In this document: positions 7,234-13,569 of the stretch, in pieces | How positions within the stretch are numbered: the stretch's first letter is position 1 | Layout: each line of letters starts with the position of its first letter | Source of the DNA: a virus | DNA length: 23,188 nucleotides | Virus record (IMG/VR): IMGVR_UViG_3300010396_000103 | Span: 1-23,188 of that record | Reading direction: 5' to 3' (one strand) | The notes under the pieces: model-generated | What the model was told of the DNA's origin: nothing | The model's input: the letters and a program-made list of their open reading frames with translations, nothing else | Database searches by the model: none | Translations under genes and position numbers: made by a program

Positions 7234-7578
7234 ATGAAAGCAATATTTGGAGCTAATTTAAAAAAGGCGCGAGAATTCAAGGGATGGACCCAAGAGAAGG
7301 CAGCCTCAATTGTTGGCGTGAGCCGACCCGCATTCGGAGCATATGAAGAGGGGCGAGCATTCCCCGGGGTCGATACCTTCATTCGGCTGGCCGAGATATT
7401 CCATGTCAAGGACCTGGTTGGGTTCGTGCGGAACGAAAAATTCGATCCCCGCTGCCAGGCGCAGAGAACTGAAATCCCCGCCGAAATGAGTAACCTTGTC
7501 GACAACTACCGCGCTGCAGATATCCGGGAAAAATTGGCTGTAAACATCTTGCTGGGTCTGGTAGACCTGGAGGGATAA
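7234..7578 (+). CDS. Xre/Cro-type helix-turn-helix regulator
   Basis: A 114-residue protein. Residues about 5-60 are an HTH_3 fold: FGANLKKAREFKGWTQEKAA, then VGVSRPAFGAYEEGRAFPG with the recognition helix near 28-38, then TFIRLAEIFHV. The carboxy half (about 70-114) is helical and could mediate dimerisation. The ATG at 7234 sits at the usual distance before the first helix; the longer frame from an upstream TTG adds residues unlike the family. It may be a phage repressor or Cro-like protein, but no divergent partner gene is present here. Confidence 0.75.
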   Translation: MKAIFGANLKKAREFKGWTQEKAASIVGVSRPAFGAYEEGRAFPGVDTFIRLAEIFHVKDLVGFVRNEKFDPRCQAQRTEIPAEMSNLVDNYRAADIREKLAVNILLGLVDLEG

Positions 7579-7598
7579 AGTCATCAAACAAAAAGAAC

Positions 7599-8144
7599 AT
7601 GCAACTATTTGTAACATCGATCATTGGAATAGCAGCAATCCTGTCAATGATCATTTTTGCGATCACGGCAATGCGCAGGCAGACGGAAATCCGACGACTT
7701 CACAAGCTTTTGGGCTCCGGCGAAACCATCATTGACGAACTGCGGGCGCGTTTAAAAGTCTCCCTTTGTGGCGAAAAGGAAAAAGAAGAGGCGATCAGGC
7801 GTTGCCATCATCTGCTAAAACAGGCCGATGAAATAATGCAGGGATACTCTAGGTGGGTCGATGTGCTGCGCGAGATTCTAAAGCGAACGGCGCCCTACAG
7901 CAGACTAATCTCGCACGATCTTGAAAAACTAGAAGTATGGCTGGAAAGGCTAAAAGGGCCAAAAGTGAAGATAAAAATCGCAGGCAATGCGGAAAAGGTG
8001 CTGACCGAAACGGCAGCGGCACTCAAGGCGACAAATCCCGCGATCGAAATTGAAGCGACCGCGCCGCAGAAGATCGAAAACCTGCGGTCTGTTCTGACGC
8101 CTCCGGAAAAGTTGGGCGGTAACGTCACGGGCTACGGCGAATAA
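7599..8144 (+). CDS. membrane-anchored coiled-coil protein, unknown function
   Basis: A 181-residue protein with one hydrophobic segment at residues 3-24 (SIIGIAAILSMIIFAI), followed by positive residues MRRQTEIRR. This suggests a single inward-facing anchor with the rest in the cytoplasm (N-out, C-in). Residues 30-125 are helical and charged; the end is flexible. It has no catalytic motif. A phage early membrane protein could act in exclusion or anti-defence, but nothing in the sequence proves it. The leader before the ATG is A-rich. Confidence 0.6.
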   Translation: MQLFVTSIIGIAAILSMIIFAITAMRRQTEIRRLHKLLGSGETIIDELRARLKVSLCGEKEKEEAIRRCHHLLKQADEIMQGYSRWVDVLREILKRTAPYSRLISHDLEKLEVWLERLKGPKVKIKIAGNAEKVLTETAAALKATNPAIEIEATAPQKIENLRSVLTPPEKLGGNVTGYGE

Positions 8145-8167
8145 ATAATACATTTAAAAAGCATAAA

Positions 8168-8395
8168 ATGAAAAGTTTGTTTGATATTTTCGCTTCCGAT
8201 AAAAAGTCACCGCAGGGGATTCGAATAAAGCCGTCTTACTCATTATCGTTTGCCCCGACGATGCCCGCAAAGCATGAGTTCCGGATGCGAACCATCGTAG
8301 ACATACAGCAGCTTATCGAAGCAGGCGAAAAGGACTTGGCAAAGCTAGAGGCTCAAAAATTAATTGCTCACCTTCAAAAAGAGTTTGGGGTATGA
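8168..8395 (+). CDS. small hypothetical protein
   Basis: A 75-residue basic protein whose carboxy half is an amphipathic helix (IQQLIEAGEKDLAKLEAQKL). It has an A-rich leader and its TGA overlaps the next ATG (ATGA), marking the first member of a coupled accessory cassette. No family recognised. Confidence 0.55.
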   Translation: MKSLFDIFASDKKSPQGIRIKPSYSLSFAPTMPAKHEFRMRTIVDIQQLIEAGEKDLAKLEAQKLIAHLQKEFGV

Positions 8396-8682
8396 TAAAA
8401 TTAGCGCAGGCTCTTTCAGCACACCGGGAATTTCAATTCCGCCCCAAGGATCATACTGGCAAATTCGATCACGATTTTTTCAAGAAAAGCATGAAACGGA
8501 TCGGGCCGATCAAAATAAGGACGGGTATCACGTCGGACGACTTTTTTTTCAATCGGTATTCCGTTATTATGGAGGCCAGAGGGGTGCGTATTCCACGGTT
8601 CATGAACCCGGTGCGAGGAAGGCGCCATGGTAAAGCAAAATCTTTCCAACAGAAAAATACAAAGTATGATCAAGGCAAATGA
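8392..8682 (+). CDS. small basic hypothetical protein
   Basis: A 96-residue protein, strongly basic towards its end (PVRGRRHGKAK). It is coupled to the previous gene by ATGA and overlaps the next gene by at least 17 nt. The middle (FDHDFFKKSMKRIGPIKIR) is ordinary in composition. No motif recognised; nucleic-acid binding is possible from charge only. Confidence 0.45.
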   Translation: MIKLAQALSAHREFQFRPKDHTGKFDHDFFKKSMKRIGPIKIRTGITSDDFFFNRYSVIMEARGVRIPRFMNPVRGRRHGKAKSFQQKNTKYDQGK

Positions 8683-9034
8683 ACTCAGGCTAGGAAACCT
8701 AATTCTCGTGCAGAATCAGCAGGTCGAGGTAACGGCTATTGAGGATGACGGCATCCTGGATACGACGGCCTTCTTTGCCTTCGGCATGGGCTGCTGCGGG
8801 TGCTCATGCGAAGAAGCCGATCCCGCACCGTTAACGGAAGAGTGGCTGAGAAATTTTGGATTCAAAATATCACCGATCTATCGCAAAGGATATTTCGAAC
8901 TTGAGTACGGTCACTTTTCCAAATGTTACCAATATCGTCAAGGCGAGGTTCTTTACAATATTCAATTCGTCCATCAGCTTCAAAACCTGTACTTTGCCCT
9001 TAACGGGGAAGAATTAACCATAAAGCCATGGTAA
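8666..9034 (+). CDS. ELRxGN-family phage protein, copy 1
   Basis: A 122-residue protein of a family I associate with Bacteroidota phages and mobile elements: it opens IKANELRLGN, has a central LTEEWLRNFGF (57-66) and ends FVHQLQNLYFALNGEELTI (101-119). A cysteine cluster CCGCSC (43-48) is specific to this copy. The ATG at 8666 is chosen over an in-frame ATG at 8627 because the family starts directly at this motif. Its biochemical role is unknown. A related gene follows with 7 nt overlap. Confidence 0.6.
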   Translation: MIKANELRLGNLILVQNQQVEVTAIEDDGILDTTAFFAFGMGCCGCSCEEADPAPLTEEWLRNFGFKISPIYRKGYFELEYGHFSKCYQYRQGEVLYNIQFVHQLQNLYFALNGEELTIKPW

Positions 9035-9462
9035 ACGCAACGGAGTTAAGACTGGGAAACTGTGTCATGTACGATGCTCGAACTTACACTGTCGACGAGA
9101 TTCGATATGAGCCGCAGGCGCCGGAATACAGATACCGGATCGGCCTTAAGAGCGCCGTCTGTATTCGAAGCGGAAAGTTTGAAAACTGGCTGCAGCCTGT
9201 GCCGGTCACCCCGGTACACCTTCAATTGCTGGGGTTGGCCGATCCTTCGGACAAAAACTTTGGGCTAATCCTCCGTTTAAATAACGATATAGAATTGACA
9301 TGGTATCTGGAAGATCAACTTCCTTACGGCGAGGCCCGAATAAAATACCGGGTGCGGGGAAGCAGCTCCACGATCGATTTTCGCGTCAAATCGGTTCATC
9401 ATTTACAAAACTGGTTCTTCGCTTTAACTGGCGAGGAGCTTACAATAAAAGAAACAACATGA
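9028..9462 (+). CDS. ELRxGN-family phage protein, copy 2
   Basis: A 144-residue paralogue of the preceding gene: VNATELRLGN at the start, VPVTPVHLQLLGL where copy 1 has the EEWL..GF motif, and VHHLQNWFFALTGEELTI at the end. The middle differs, with a segment SGKFENWL shared with the protein at 6404. Start overlaps the previous stop by 7 nt and its own stop overlaps the next ATG. Function unknown. Confidence 0.65.
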   Translation: MVNATELRLGNCVMYDARTYTVDEIRYEPQAPEYRYRIGLKSAVCIRSGKFENWLQPVPVTPVHLQLLGLADPSDKNFGLILRLNNDIELTWYLEDQLPYGEARIKYRVRGSSSTIDFRVKSVHHLQNWFFALTGEELTIKETT

Positions 9463-9740
9463 CGGATGCAATGGAATTTTCACCCCAGGAACTCGAAGCC
9501 CGCATGAAGATTTTCCAGGCTAGAGCGAATCACGCAGAAATTAGGGTTTTGCAACTCGAAAGGCAATTGGCGTCCGGGAATCTGAAGCGCGAATCCGAAA
9601 TGTTTACCAATGATCAGCTGATCGCTATATTGAACGGCCCCTTCGTCCCGGAGACGTATTTCGGATGTTCGGCCGAACTGTCGCGTTTGGCGGATAAAGA
9701 GTTATGCAGGAGGCTTGAACAAATAAAAGAAACAGTATGA
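9459..9740 (+). CDS. small hypothetical protein
   Basis: A 93-residue protein from the ATG at 9459, which overlaps the previous TGA (ATGA). Residues about 8-45 form a charged helix (ELEARMKIFQARANHAEIRV), and the end is a second helix (LSRLADKELCRRLEQIKE). The pattern resembles short phage coiled-coil proteins. No family recognised. Confidence 0.55.
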   Translation: MTDAMEFSPQELEARMKIFQARANHAEIRVLQLERQLASGNLKRESEMFTNDQLIAILNGPFVPETYFGCSAELSRLADKELCRRLEQIKETV

Positions 9741-10006
9741 CCATTATCGCCGCGAGGTACAACCAGGTGGAACAATACGACGTCGAGAATCTGGAGGAAG
9801 CCGTAAGACTTCTACGGGCATGGGAAAACGACGGCATGTGTTATGGGCTCGGTATTTACGATCCAGAAGCTAAAATCATGCACCTGCCAGACAACGCACA
9901 AATAGCTGGCCGATCCGAAGCCGAAGTGTTAGAGCAAAAGTCTGCTGCCTTTGAGGGCTTGGGACTGGATATACAGAAATTCGAATTTTTAAAAGAAATG
10001 GCATGA
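9737..10006 (+). CDS. small acidic hypothetical protein
   Basis: An 89-residue acidic protein (VENLEEAVRLLRAWENDGMC, then YGLGIYDPEAKIMHLPD). It is coupled by ATGA at both ends. The alternating strand and helix pattern looks like a compact alpha/beta fold. No motif points to a function; small acidic early phage proteins are often protein-binding inhibitors, which is only a general expectation here. Confidence 0.55.
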   Translation: MTIIAARYNQVEQYDVENLEEAVRLLRAWENDGMCYGLGIYDPEAKIMHLPDNAQIAGRSEAEVLEQKSAAFEGLGLDIQKFEFLKEMA

Positions 10007-10629
10007 CGCGCGTAATTTCTCACGAAGAACTTTTGGCCCGATTGGCTAATCCTAGAGCGTGGACGGTAAGTGCCGCTGGCGCGCCCGATGCAGCACTGGG
10101 CGTCGACGATTTCATATTTGAGATGAACATACAGACTGGTGAATGCCGGGAAATTATCACCGAAGACGCCGAAGTGGCCAATGTCGAAACCGTTCGCAGG
10201 AAACCCGACAAGGTTATCGTTATCGATCCTGAAGAAAAGGAAATAAGCCCTGAATGGCTGCTGGCACGAGGTTTTAAACAGATATCTCGAGCAGATGAAG
10301 ATTTTTCCAACAAGATGAGGGACTTTTTTGGCTATAACGAAAATGAAGGCGATCTCATATTTGTAGAGAAAGAGCTCGACCGTCAAAACTTTTGCGTTAT
10401 TCTAACGACTACTGGAGCTCGGCGGTCAGACGATTTCACCGAATCAGATGAATTGTTCCTCTGGAATATCATGGTGCGCGAGGACATCGGTTGCGGGTCC
10501 GTCGAAATCCCGGGTAACTGGTGCCGTATGACCGAATATCATTTCAGCCTGATCTATGAAGGAATTCGACGTCAAAAGCTCCCAATTTTCCCACAAACTC
10601 ACCTTTTGCCACCGGCTGGAGACAAATAA
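10003..10629 (+). CDS. hypothetical protein containing the WLxxxGF motif
   Basis: A 208-residue acidic protein coupled to the previous gene by ATGA. The centre, EISPEWLLARGFKQI (about 80-94), resembles LTEEWLRNFGF of the ELRxGN protein at 8666, but the ends of that family are missing. The rest contains FDFFGYNENEGD-like acidic loops and several aromatic residues. It may be a diverged relative or a fusion that captured this segment. Function unknown. It closes the coupled cassette. Confidence 0.6.
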   Translation: MTRVISHEELLARLANPRAWTVSAAGAPDAALGVDDFIFEMNIQTGECREIITEDAEVANVETVRRKPDKVIVIDPEEKEISPEWLLARGFKQISRADEDFSNKMRDFFGYNENEGDLIFVEKELDRQNFCVILTTTGARRSDDFTESDELFLWNIMVREDIGCGSVEIPGNWCRMTEYHFSLIYEGIRRQKLPIFPQTHLLPPAGDK

Positions 10630-10640
10630 ACTCCCACTTT

Positions 10641-10910
10641 ATGAGTATTTATAGCACAATCGAATTAACCCCTTCCGAGGCTATCAAATTAATAGCTGAG
10701 CACATTTGCGCTGACGCCAATGAACCCCAAATGCTCGAAAAATGGGGCGAACACACGCAGACTGACAATGATTTGCTTGCGATGATTCTGTTCCGACTGA
10801 CTGACGGGAATAAATACAGTCCGTTCCACCAAAATAATTACACCGTGACGGAACGCCCTAATCGCGACAGTGGCCTCGATCGCTTTAAAGAAGACAACTA
10901 TATTTCCTAA
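10641..10910 (+). CDS. small hypothetical protein
   Basis: An 89-residue protein, 11 nt after the preceding stop. It starts with a helix (TPSEAIKLIAEHICADANEP) and continues with a polar segment rich in Asn and His (FHQNNYTVTERPNRDSG). No family recognised. It is the last gene before a 96-nt gap. Confidence 0.5.
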   Translation: MSIYSTIELTPSEAIKLIAEHICADANEPQMLEKWGEHTQTDNDLLAMILFRLTDGNKYSPFHQNNYTVTERPNRDSGLDRFKEDNYIS

Positions 10911-11006
10911 TGGCACAGTCTCGCTAAATCCCGGCAAAATACTTTGCGGCGCCATGACCGGCCATTTTGATTGTCAATACATTAACATTAAAAACTTCGT
11001 TTATAC
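10911..11006 (+). promoter_or_regulatory. A/T-rich intergenic leader, possible promoter
   Basis: The gap before the SEC-C gene turns A/T-rich from about 10965 (ttttgattgtc, then acattaacattaaaaac). A TTTG/TTGATT-like element is present, but no good TAnnTTTG or TATAAT at the right spacing, so a promoter is only suggested. Confidence 0.2.
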
Positions 11007-11336
11007 ATGCATGAACCCGAATTGTGCCAATTCTGCGGGCGTCCCGCATACAAGACCGACGGATTAAGCCGCACGATCTGCCAACGTTATGCCGAAACCG
11101 GCAACTGCAAGGGGTTCACGCCTCGTACGGTAGAAAGGCGCCCTGGCCGTAATCATCAATGCCCGTGCGGCTCCGGAAAGAAGTATAAACGTTGCTGCGG
11201 GGCCGCGGCTCCAGCGTCAGTCATCGATATGACTCCAGCTGGAGGCCCCGACCTCTGTAAACCTGTCGAGGATCTACGTAATGCTATCAACAAAGAGATA
11301 GTCGCAGACATCATCCGTCAAGCCGCGAATAGGTAA
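11007..11336 (+). CDS. SEC-C motif zinc-binding protein
   Basis: A 109-residue protein with two cysteine-rich parts. The first has Cys7, Cys10, Cys25 and Cys34 (CQFCGRP, TICQRY, GNCKGF). The second is a textbook SEC-C motif, [14 protein letters not shown] (52-65), a zinc knuckle known from SecA carboxy termini and many small proteins, where it contacts proteins or nucleic acid. The tail is helical. It lies just before the terminase promoter. A role in packaging or expression is possible, but is inferred only from position. Confidence 0.7.
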   Translation: MHEPELCQFCGRPAYKTDGLSRTICQRYAETGNCKGFTPRTVERRPGRNHQCPCGSGKKYKRCCGAAAPASVIDMTPAGGPDLCKPVEDLRNAINKEIVADIIRQAANR

Positions 11337-11348
11337 ATATACCCATCC

Positions 11349-11377
11349 TTTGCCTACTAAAGTCTTTAGTACCTTTG
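11349..11377 (+). promoter_or_regulatory. Bacteroidota-type promoter in front of the terminase genes
   Basis: tttg at 11349-11352 and tacctttg at 11370-11377 are separated by 17 nt, fitting the Bacteroidota sigma factor consensus TTTG-N17-23-TAnnTTTG. The ATG of the small terminase is only 5 nt downstream, so transcription would begin at or near the start codon and give a leaderless or nearly leaderless message. Confidence 0.45.
11355..11371. promoter_or_regulatory. perfect 17-bp palindrome in the promoter spacer (candidate operator)
   Basis: tactaaag-t-ctttagta has two perfect 8-nt arms around one central base. It fills nearly all the spacer between the -33 and -7 elements and overlaps the first two bases of the -7 element. 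A protein bound here would directly control packaging transcription. Its half-site ctttagta recurs at 13220-13227 before the Com-like gene. Confidence 0.5.
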
Positions 11378-11381
11378 GGAT

Positions 11382-11876
11382 ATGCCCGTAGGCCGTCCAA
11401 AAAATATAGAATCCCCGGAACAACTCTGGATGCTTTTCCGGCAGTACGAGAAGTGGGCGAAAGAAAATCCTTACCTCAAACAGGACTTTGTCGGCAAGGA
11501 CGGTGATGAGATCACTCGTAAATTCGAACGGTCGCTTTCGTTTGTTCAATTCGAAGCCTTCTTATTAAAGCGTTTGATTATAAATGATTTAGGAGATTAC
11601 GCTAAGAATAAGGATGATCGTTACGCGGATTTTGCCCCCATCATACGCGCGATCAAAACAATTATCGAGGCGGATCAGTTCGACGGAGCCGTCGCCGGCA
11701 TTTACAAGGAGAACATCATCGCCCGCAAGCTCGGTTTGGCCGACAAGCAGGAGGCACGCCAAGTCGACAAGAACGGCAACGACGTTCCCGTCGGCCCTAC
11801 GGTCAGTGTCATTATGCCCGAAGGAATGAACATCGAATTTCCATCCAACCTGACAGATGACGGCACCGGCGGCTAA
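11382..11876 (+). CDS. terminase small subunit
   Basis: A 164-residue DNA-recognition subunit of the packaging motor. The start GRPKNIESPEQLWMLFRQYE and the internal LSFVQFEAFL...DYAKNKDDRYADF and GAVAGIYKENIIARKLGL match the pattern I know from Bacteroidota phage small terminases and gp3-like packaging proteins. Its end overlaps the large subunit by 20 nt in another frame, the usual small-then-large order. It would bind the cos or pac site, which may be in the adjoining intergenic DNA. The conserved amino terminus supports the ATG at 11382 despite the very short leader. Confidence 0.8.
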   Translation: MPVGRPKNIESPEQLWMLFRQYEKWAKENPYLKQDFVGKDGDEITRKFERSLSFVQFEAFLLKRLIINDLGDYAKNKDDRYADFAPIIRAIKTIIEADQFDGAVAGIYKENIIARKLGLADKQEARQVDKNGNDVPVGPTVSVIMPEGMNIEFPSNLTDDGTGG

Positions 11877-13140
11877 TCTCTTCCCGGAAACCGACCGGAT
11901 GCCCTTGTACTGGGCCAACTTTTTGGCGAAAGAAAAGATCGTCATAAACCCTGGGGGGACGTACTCGGGTAAAACACAGTCGTTGATACGCGTATGCCTG
12001 ACGTGGGCGTCGATAAAGTATTTTCCCAACGGGATCACTATCTGTTCGGGCACCCTCACCAAGCTCAAAGAAGACGGGATCGCAATTTTCGAAGGGTTGT
12101 TTTCTAAAAACGCCGCGCTTAAATCTCTCATTAAAGGGTACAACCGAAGCGAATTCAAGATCACGTTCAATACCGGCACAACGGTAAAGTTCACGTCTTA
12201 CGAAAACATCCTGCAAGCCGAAGGCGCGAAGTGCGATATCCTCTACATTTGCGAGGCGCCGCGCCTGTCGTGGGGGATTGCTTACCGGCTCATCTTTCGT
12301 ACCAATTTCAAGGTCTACATCGATTACAACCCATATCAAAACTTCTGGGTGGACGATAAGATCATAGAGTGTCCCGTAAACCCTAGAACCGGAAAGAAGG
12401 AGTTTTCCAGCGTGAAGATCCTGCGGAGCTGGCATATCCACAATCAATTCATTAGCCAGGAGAAGCGGGATGAGCTGGAGAATATAACCGACGAGGAAAT
12501 ATGGAAGGTGTATGCCCGTGGGCTAAAAGGGAAGCTGATGGGGCGTATTTACACCTTCAAAAAGGTTGATAAAATACCGCCTAACCTGCCTTTCGCGTTT
12601 GGCCTCGACTTTGGATATAACGTAGACCCCTGCGCCATCGTGAAGATTTATTACGACAAGCGCGACCGGTATTGGGAACCGCTGCTCTACCTCTCCGAAA
12701 ATGCCATACTTGACTTGCTGCAGAAAGATAATTTACGCATCTCAGTGCCGCAATATCTCGCCCGCATACTGAAGAACAACGGCTGTACGACATCAACATG
12801 GGTATGGGGCGATCACGATAAGAGCATGCAACTCTCGCTGCGCCGGGAAAGAATCCCCTTTCGGATGGCTAAGAAGGGACCAGGTAGCGTCATCGCCGGT
12901 ATCAGCAAGGTGAAGGCGTATAACAATTTCTATGTTGGTCATCCAGACCTGGAGCGGGAATTGGAGGCGTATACGTGGGACAAAGGCGTTGACCTAATGA
13001 CCGGCAACGAGGTTTATTTAGCAACGCCCTCGAAAGGCGCGCCGGATCATATCCTCGACGCAGGCCGATATGCAATCAAAGGATTGTCCATGCGCGAGAC
13101 GCCGGGCGCGCCCCCGGATCAGGATGGCGAAGAAGAGTAG
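11857..13140 (+). CDS. terminase large subunit (ATPase and nuclease)
   Basis: A 427-residue packaging motor. Walker A is GGTYSGKT (33-40). The Walker B/catalytic region is CDILYICEA with Glu133. The nuclease domain has FGLDFGYNVDP (Asp251), WGDHD (Asp319) and PDHILDAGRYA (Asp397 and Asp401), the RNase H-like acidic set. Length and motif order fit the family, and all key residues are present. Translation is likely coupled to the overlapping small subunit. It acts at the portal vertex and cuts the concatemer. Confidence 0.92.
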   Translation: MTAPAANLFPETDRMPLYWANFLAKEKIVINPGGTYSGKTQSLIRVCLTWASIKYFPNGITICSGTLTKLKEDGIAIFEGLFSKNAALKSLIKGYNRSEFKITFNTGTTVKFTSYENILQAEGAKCDILYICEAPRLSWGIAYRLIFRTNFKVYIDYNPYQNFWVDDKIIECPVNPRTGKKEFSSVKILRSWHIHNQFISQEKRDELENITDEEIWKVYARGLKGKLMGRIYTFKKVDKIPPNLPFAFGLDFGYNVDPCAIVKIYYDKRDRYWEPLLYLSENAILDLLQKDNLRISVPQYLARILKNNGCTTSTWVWGDHDKSMQLSLRRERIPFRMAKKGPGSVIAGISKVKAYNNFYVGHPDLERELEAYTWDKGVDLMTGNEVYLATPSKGAPDHILDAGRYAIKGLSMRETPGAPPDQDGEEE

Positions 13141-13184
13141 TTGCGCCATGCGGTTCGCAGCTTAGGAATGGTAATTATATGCAA

Positions 13185-13207
13185 TTTTGACCATTGCGTG
13201 GTCGAAA
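13185..13207. promoter_or_regulatory. 23-bp imperfect dyad after the terminase
   Basis: ttttgacca-ttgcg-tggtcgaaa: the 9-nt arms pair at 8 of 9 positions around a 5-nt centre. There is no following T-run, so an intrinsic terminator is unlikely. An operator or an RNA hairpin in the leader of the Com-like gene (start 13249) fits better. A tataat at 13226-13231 lies just downstream, without a clear -35 partner. Confidence 0.35.
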
Positions 13208-13248
13208 CCCTCCCAAATTCTTTAGTATAATGTATTTTTAATTCCAGG

Positions 13249-13470
13249 ATGCCTATTAATCAAGCCAGTAAGGATAAGCCGGTGCATTGTATCGCCTGCG
13301 GAAAGACCATAGCCAAGGGATACGTAATCGCAGGCTCCATCCAGATACCGTGCAAGTGCGGCGTGATGAATAGGATCGAGGCTGAAAATAAACCCGAGGG
13401 CCGCGAGAATGTGCAAAATGGCGATCCTATTGTGATAGATAGGGTCGGTATTCGCAGAATAGTGATTTAG
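13249..13470 (+). CDS. Com-like zinc-finger protein
   Basis: A 73-residue protein. Residues 12-43 (HCIACGKTIAKGYVIAG, then IQIPCKCGVMN) follow the pattern of the Mu Com translational regulator: CxxCxK.LAKG...I.C..C...N. The second knuckle here reads CxC (Cys35, Cys37), not CxxC, which is odd. Com of phage Mu binds mRNA and opens the mom start region; related Com-like proteins occur in many phages, often near mom-like genes. No mom-like gene is visible, so the target may be the adjacent hairpin or another message. A dyad stands upstream and a terminator downstream. Confidence 0.6.
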   Translation: MPINQASKDKPVHCIACGKTIAKGYVIAGSIQIPCKCGVMNRIEAENKPEGRENVQNGDPIVIDRVGIRRIVI

Positions 13471-13520
13471 AGCCCCAGTGTTGTCGTCTATAAATTAAGT
13501 CGCGCCAAAAAATAGTTTGA

Positions 13521-13558
13521 GCGCCAGTAGCATCGAAAGATGCTGCCGGCGCTTTTTT
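13521..13558 (+). terminator. intrinsic terminator or attenuator before the portal gene
   Basis: A stem with arms 13521-13534 and 13539-13552 pairs at 13 of 14 positions (one A-C mismatch, one T-G wobble), has a GAAA tetraloop, and is followed by six T. These are the features of a strong intrinsic terminator. It ends 11 nt before the portal ATG (13570), so readthrough or antitermination would be needed for transcription arriving from the terminase to reach the head genes. Confidence 0.75.
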
Positions 13559-13569
13559 CATTTACGCCC

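Noticed and set aside
10870-11067. A 65-codon frame overlapping the SEC-C gene start
   Set aside because: It overlaps two better supported genes and loses protein-like character; the SEC-C frame explains this DNA.
13249-13470. Reading the Com-like gene as a mom modification system
   Set aside because: Only the zinc-finger regulator is present; no mom-like gene is in the window.
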